Positions 61,191 through 64,000 of a stretch of DNA of 64,000 nt are shown here, one piece after another. Within the stretch, counting starts at the first letter, position 1. Each line of letters starts with the position of its first letter. The stretch comes from Modicisalibacter sp049808615 (lineage in GTDB: Bacteria; Pseudomonadota; Gammaproteobacteria; Pseudomonadales; Halomonadaceae), in the NCBI RefSeq assembly GCF_049808615.1, contig NZ_JBNCAN010000004.1:1-64000 (forward strand), given 5' to 3'. The position numbers and the translations under genes are program-made. The notes under the pieces were generated by a model. It was not told where the DNA came from. It saw nothing but the letters and a program-made list of their open reading frames with translations, and did no database searches.

Positions 61191-62132
61191 ATGACCACAC
61201 CCATCATTTTCGATACCGATCCCGGCGTTGACGATGCCCAGGCGATCGCCATCGCGCTTGCCCATCCTGACATCGAACTGCTGGGACTGACCACGACCTA
61301 CGGCAATGTCGATATCGATACGGCGACCTCCAACGCGCTATTGCTGTCGGAACTCGCCGGGCAGCAGATTCCCGTTGCTCAGGGCGCTGCCGCCCCTTTG
61401 GTCAAGGCCAAGCACCCCGCCCCGGCTCATATTCATGGTGCCAATGGACTCGGTAATATCGAGCTTCCGCAAATTCAGGGAAAAGCTCAAACATCAAGCG
61501 CTGCCGAGTTCATCGTCGAGCAGGTCAATGCTCGTCCCGGAGAAATTACGCTGGTCGCGGTAGGCCCCTTGGGTAATCTGGCAGCGGCACTGCAACTCGA
61601 TCCGACGATCACCGGCAAGGTCAAGCAGGTGGTGGTCATGGGCGGGTCGATCAAGGAAGGGGGCAATGTCACGCCGGTGGCCGAGGCCAACATGTTCAAC
61701 GATCCTCATGCCGCTTCCCGAGTGCTGACGGCGGGTTGGCCGCTGACCCTGGTGGGTCTGGATGCCACGCATCGTTGTGTGTTGAGCCCCGCGGACATGG
61801 ACAGAATCGCCGCTGGCCAGGGGCGGCTTGGCGAGGTGCTCGCAGGCAGCTATGGCTTCTACAGCGACTTCTATCGTCAATTCCTGGGTATCGATGGCTG
61901 CTGCCCGCATGATAGCTGCGCCCTCGCCTGGCTGATGCGGCCCGATTTGTTCACCACCGCCCGCGGACATCTTACTGTCGTGACCGATGGTTTTGCCGAG
62001 GGCCAGACCATCTTCGCTCCGGAGGGCCGCCCCTTCCTGGGCGAGCGCTGGTCGGAAACTCCGGCAGTGGATGTATGCCTTACTGCTCAGGGCGAGCAGG
62101 TGGTAGCGTGGATCGTCGATGTATTGAGTTGA
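61191..62132 (+). CDS. Ribonucleoside hydrolase (inosine-uridine family)
   Basis: 313-residue calcium-dependent hydrolase splitting ribonucleosides into base and ribose. The metal-binding DTDPGVDDA at the N-terminus, MGGSIKEGGNV, AEANMFNDPHAA and the C-terminal Asp (CCPHDSCAL) are present. Its ribose product can be phosphorylated by the ribokinase-like neighbour. The ATG is preceded by AAGGA. Specificity for purine or pyrimidine nucleosides is not readable. Confidence 0.9.
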   Translation: MTTPIIFDTDPGVDDAQAIAIALAHPDIELLGLTTTYGNVDIDTATSNALLLSELAGQQIPVAQGAAAPLVKAKHPAPAHIHGANGLGNIELPQIQGKAQTSSAAEFIVEQVNARPGEITLVAVGPLGNLAAALQLDPTITGKVKQVVVMGGSIKEGGNVTPVAEANMFNDPHAASRVLTAGWPLTLVGLDATHRCVLSPADMDRIAAGQGRLGEVLAGSYGFYSDFYRQFLGIDGCCPHDSCALAWLMRPDLFTTARGHLTVVTDGFAEGQTIFAPEGRPFLGERWSETPAVDVCLTAQGEQVVAWIVDVLS

Positions 62133-62383
62133 AAAGTGGCTGCGTTTGCTCATACTTTGTTGAAAATCAGCTCAAAATACTCATTTACAACTCGTAAACT
62201 CCGTTTTTGGACTCGCAACATCCATGTTGCTCGCTCTTCGAGCAGCGGAGCTGTCCAAATCGGCAGTCCGGCCGATTTGTCGACTGATTTTTGCTTTGTG
62301 ACCCACATGGATGTGGGAAATGCGTTAGCCCGCAGGGAGCGGGCTTAGAGCTGAGCTTCGCTCGCCGACTTTTCGGAAAGAAG
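62133..62383. repeat. Multi-hairpin noncoding element
   Basis: The gap contains successive perfect inverted repeats: 62184-62198 (5-bp stem), 62215-62230 (GCAACAT, 2-base loop), 62228-62244 (TGCTCG), 62256-62279 (CAAATCGGC, 9-bp stem), 62302-62317 (CCCACAT, 2-base loop) and 62327-62345 (AGCCCGC). The spacing suggests a mobile or repeated intergenic element, or a structured RNA. A frame of 70 codons crosses it but looks accidental. Confidence 0.6.
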
Positions 62384-62656
62384 TCAACCGGTCGTGAAGT
62401 TCGTATACTCACACCAGGCAATTTCCTCGATCTGCACATGGGTCACCTGCGCTGCGGGTGGCCCGTGCCATAGCCATTCGATGAGACGATCGATCTTCTC
62501 CTGCTCGCCGCACGCTATCACCTCCACGCTGCCATCGGCCAGGTTGCTGACGTGACCGGCCACATTGGCCTCTCGCGCTCGTTTGCTGACCGCATGACGA
62601 TAGCCCACTCCCTGAACCCGACCGTTGACGGTTGCCTTGATGCAATGATGGTCCAT
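62384..62656 (-). CDS. acyP: Acylphosphatase
   Basis: 90-residue enzyme hydrolysing acyl phosphates. The catalytic Arg lies in GRVQGVGYRHAV and the Asn in HVSNLADGSVEV. The Met of MDHHCIKA has AGGAGC upstream. Its frame ends beside the hairpin element. Confidence 0.93.
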   Translation of the reverse strand: MDHHCIKATVNGRVQGVGYRHAVSKRAREANVAGHVSNLADGSVEVIACGEQEKIDRLIEWLWHGPPAAQVTHVQIEEIAWCEYTNFTTG

Positions 62657-62788
62657 GACACTTGCTCCTTGCGCTGTCGAATGTGCCCTTTCTAGCATTA
62701 TCGTGGGTGGCATCCAAAATCGAGAAATTCTTCCTGGTTTGTCTTAGGCTGAAAGCAGCAAAAAAACAGCCAACAGGGGGAAATGACA

Positions 62789-63838
62789 ATGACTCTCTTC
62801 GCCCATCCGGATTTCGATCATCATGAGCAGATCATCTACGGTAACGACCGTGCCAGTGGTCTGCAGGCAATTATTGCCATTCACAATACCTGCCGCGGCC
62901 CGGCGTTGGGGGGACTCCGCATCCACGCTTACCCGACCGAAGAGCGCGCGCTGGCAGATGCGCTGCGACTCTCGCGCGGGATGACCTACAAATCAGCGAT
63001 AGCCGACCTGCCTCTGGGCGGCGGCAAGGCCGTGATCATCGCCGACCCCAAACGTCACAAGACACCTGCCTTACTCGAGGCAATGGGCAGATTGATCGCC
63101 TCTCAGGGCGGGCGTTACATCACTGCAGAAGATTCGGGAAGCGGCGAACAGGACATGCAGATCATCGCCGGTGTGACCGAGCACGTCTCGGGGTTACGAC
63201 GCCATGGCAATGCCTCCGGTGATCCATCACCGTTTACTGCCTGGGGGGTCTTCAATGCACTGCGCTGTGCGGTACGACATGGCCTTGAGCGTGACGATCT
63301 GACCGGGTTGCGTGTCGCGATTCAGGGTGTTGGCCACGTTGGTGAACATCTTGCTCGCCATCTGCACGATGCGGGTGCACATCTGATACTTGCGGATGTC
63401 GACACGCAAGCCGTAAAGCATCTAGCCAACGAACTACATGCCGATATGGCATCTCCGCTTGATATCTTTGATGCGGAGGTGGATATTTTTGCTCCTTGCG
63501 CCATGGGTGCCGTACTCGACAAGCGGGTTTGTGAGCGCTTGAAGGCAAGCATCGTCGTCGGTGCCGCCAATAACCAGCTTGCCACACCCGAAATGGCGGA
63601 TCGGCTGCACCAGCGAGGGATTCTCTATACACCGGATTATGTTGCCAACGCGGGCGGTCTCATCGAGGTGGCCTGGCAGCGCCGCGAGGATTATCGTCAC
63701 GACCTCGTCATGGAGCACATCGCAGGTATCGAGCGCACACTGGACGAGATATTCGATCGCGCAAGTCGTGAACAATGCAGTCCCGCGCCGATCGCCGATC
63801 GTCTAGCCGAAGAGCGTTTTTCTCCACGCAACGACTAA
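62789..63838 (+). CDS. Leu/Phe/Val-type (Glu-family) amino-acid dehydrogenase
   Basis: 349-residue NAD-dependent oxidoreductase of the Glu/Leu/Phe/Val family, most like leucine dehydrogenases: GPALGGLRIHAYPTEERA, the catalytic Lys in LPLGGGKAV, and a nucleotide-binding IQGVGHVGEHLA. It deaminates branched-chain or aromatic amino acids. I start at MTLFAHPD because AGGGGG lies about eight bases upstream; a Met two codons earlier is too close to it. Divergent from acyP. Confidence 0.88.
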   Translation: MTLFAHPDFDHHEQIIYGNDRASGLQAIIAIHNTCRGPALGGLRIHAYPTEERALADALRLSRGMTYKSAIADLPLGGGKAVIIADPKRHKTPALLEAMGRLIASQGGRYITAEDSGSGEQDMQIIAGVTEHVSGLRRHGNASGDPSPFTAWGVFNALRCAVRHGLERDDLTGLRVAIQGVGHVGEHLARHLHDAGAHLILADVDTQAVKHLANELHADMASPLDIFDAEVDIFAPCAMGAVLDKRVCERLKASIVVGAANNQLATPEMADRLHQRGILYTPDYVANAGGLIEVAWQRREDYRHDLVMEHIAGIERTLDEIFDRASREQCSPAPIADRLAEERFSPRND

Positions 63839-63871
63839 GCTGCTCTACCATTTGTTTTGCCGTTCGCTTTA

Positions 63872-64000
63872 CTAGGACTGATCCCGGGCCAGCATTTCCC
63901 GCTTGACCCGTACCGCCATGTTACGTGGAATGATAGGTTTGCCTCGTTCTTCGAGATGGGTACGCGTCAGCGCTGCTCCGAAGAGCAAGATCAGCGATGA
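63872..64000 (-). CDS. C-terminal end of a membrane protein, possibly YihY/BrkB family (partial)
   Basis: Only the last 42 codons and stop are in view, reading from the window edge. They encode a hydrophobic end SLILLFGAALTRTHLE and a basic tail. This resembles the final transmembrane helix of YihY/BrkB-type proteins (LLGAE-like segment), but the fragment is too short to be sure. Confidence 0.4.
   Translation of the reverse strand, partial: SSLILLFGAALTRTHLEERGKPIIPRNMAVRVKREMLARDQS

Noticed and set aside
62136..62348. 70-codon frame in the hairpin element
   Set aside because: It runs straight through several perfect inverted repeats, lacks a ribosome-binding site and has no domain; treated as noncoding.

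Overview
The window is a dense bacterial chromosome segment from a moderately halophilic gammaproteobacterium, most likely Halomonas or a close relative in the Halomonadaceae. The main evidence is a complete ectoine operon (ectABC) whose proteins closely match my recollection of the Halomonas elongata and Chromohalobacter enzymes. Pseudomonas-like gene orders (aspS-yebC-ruvCAB-ybgC-tolQRAB-pal-cpoB and mtnA/mtaD-ubiG-mupP-yciK) agree with this. I see no rRNA, tRNA, CRISPR array, prophage or complete insertion sequence.

Layout. 1-6.6 kb: sulfite/nitrite reductase, a Sad-type aldehyde dehydrogenase, a LysR regulator divergent from an isochorismatase-fold hydrolase, and a MATE exporter coupled to metH. 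6.6-11.2 kb: metH and nfuA, divergent. 11.2-18.7 kb is the most accessory-looking stretch. It holds an RclR-like AraC regulator facing a DUF417 (RclC-like) membrane protein, an alpha/beta-hydrolase/OsmC fusion, a LysR remnant, a second-type FtsH, and a KfrA-like coiled-coil DNA-binding protein divergent from a tyrosine recombinase. 18.7-23.3 kb: sufE, yidD, hisI, and a three-gene operon of a lipoprotein protease, an inactive-transglutaminase membrane protein and an ATP-grasp ligase. 23.4-29.2 kb: an acyltransferase with opgG, then ectABC, so two osmoadaptation loci lie side by side.

29.3-41.2 kb: gor, carbonic anhydrase, a frameshifted YheT-type hydrolase, msrA, tamAB, a coiled-coil membrane protein and Fe-SOD. 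41.3-48.3 kb: galU followed by a UDP-glucose-dehydrogenase-like protein lacking its catalytic cysteine, then methylthioadenosine salvage (mtnA, mtaD) with ubiG, mupP and yciK. 48.4-59.0 kb: Tol-Pal, Holliday-junction processing, yebC, aspS and an FmdB-type zinc ribbon. 59.2-62.1 kb: a hydroxyacid dehydrogenase, a ribokinase-like kinase and a nucleoside hydrolase, the last two forming a plausible nucleoside-to-ribose-5-phosphate route. 62.1-62.4 kb: a noncoding stretch made of successive perfect hairpins. 62.4-64 kb: acylphosphatase, a Leu/Phe/Val-type dehydrogenase and the tail of a membrane protein.

Themes are osmotic adaptation (ectoine, periplasmic glucans, the ATP-grasp envelope operon), oxidative and chlorine stress (RclR/RclC-like pair, OsmC fusion, gor, msrA, sodB, NfuA/SufE) and envelope integrity (TamAB, Tol-Pal, MupP). 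Many start codons below were moved downstream of the longest reading frame to sites with a Shine-Dalgarno sequence or matching family N-termini. Family assignments rest on reading the translated sequence and on recalled motifs; no database search was run.
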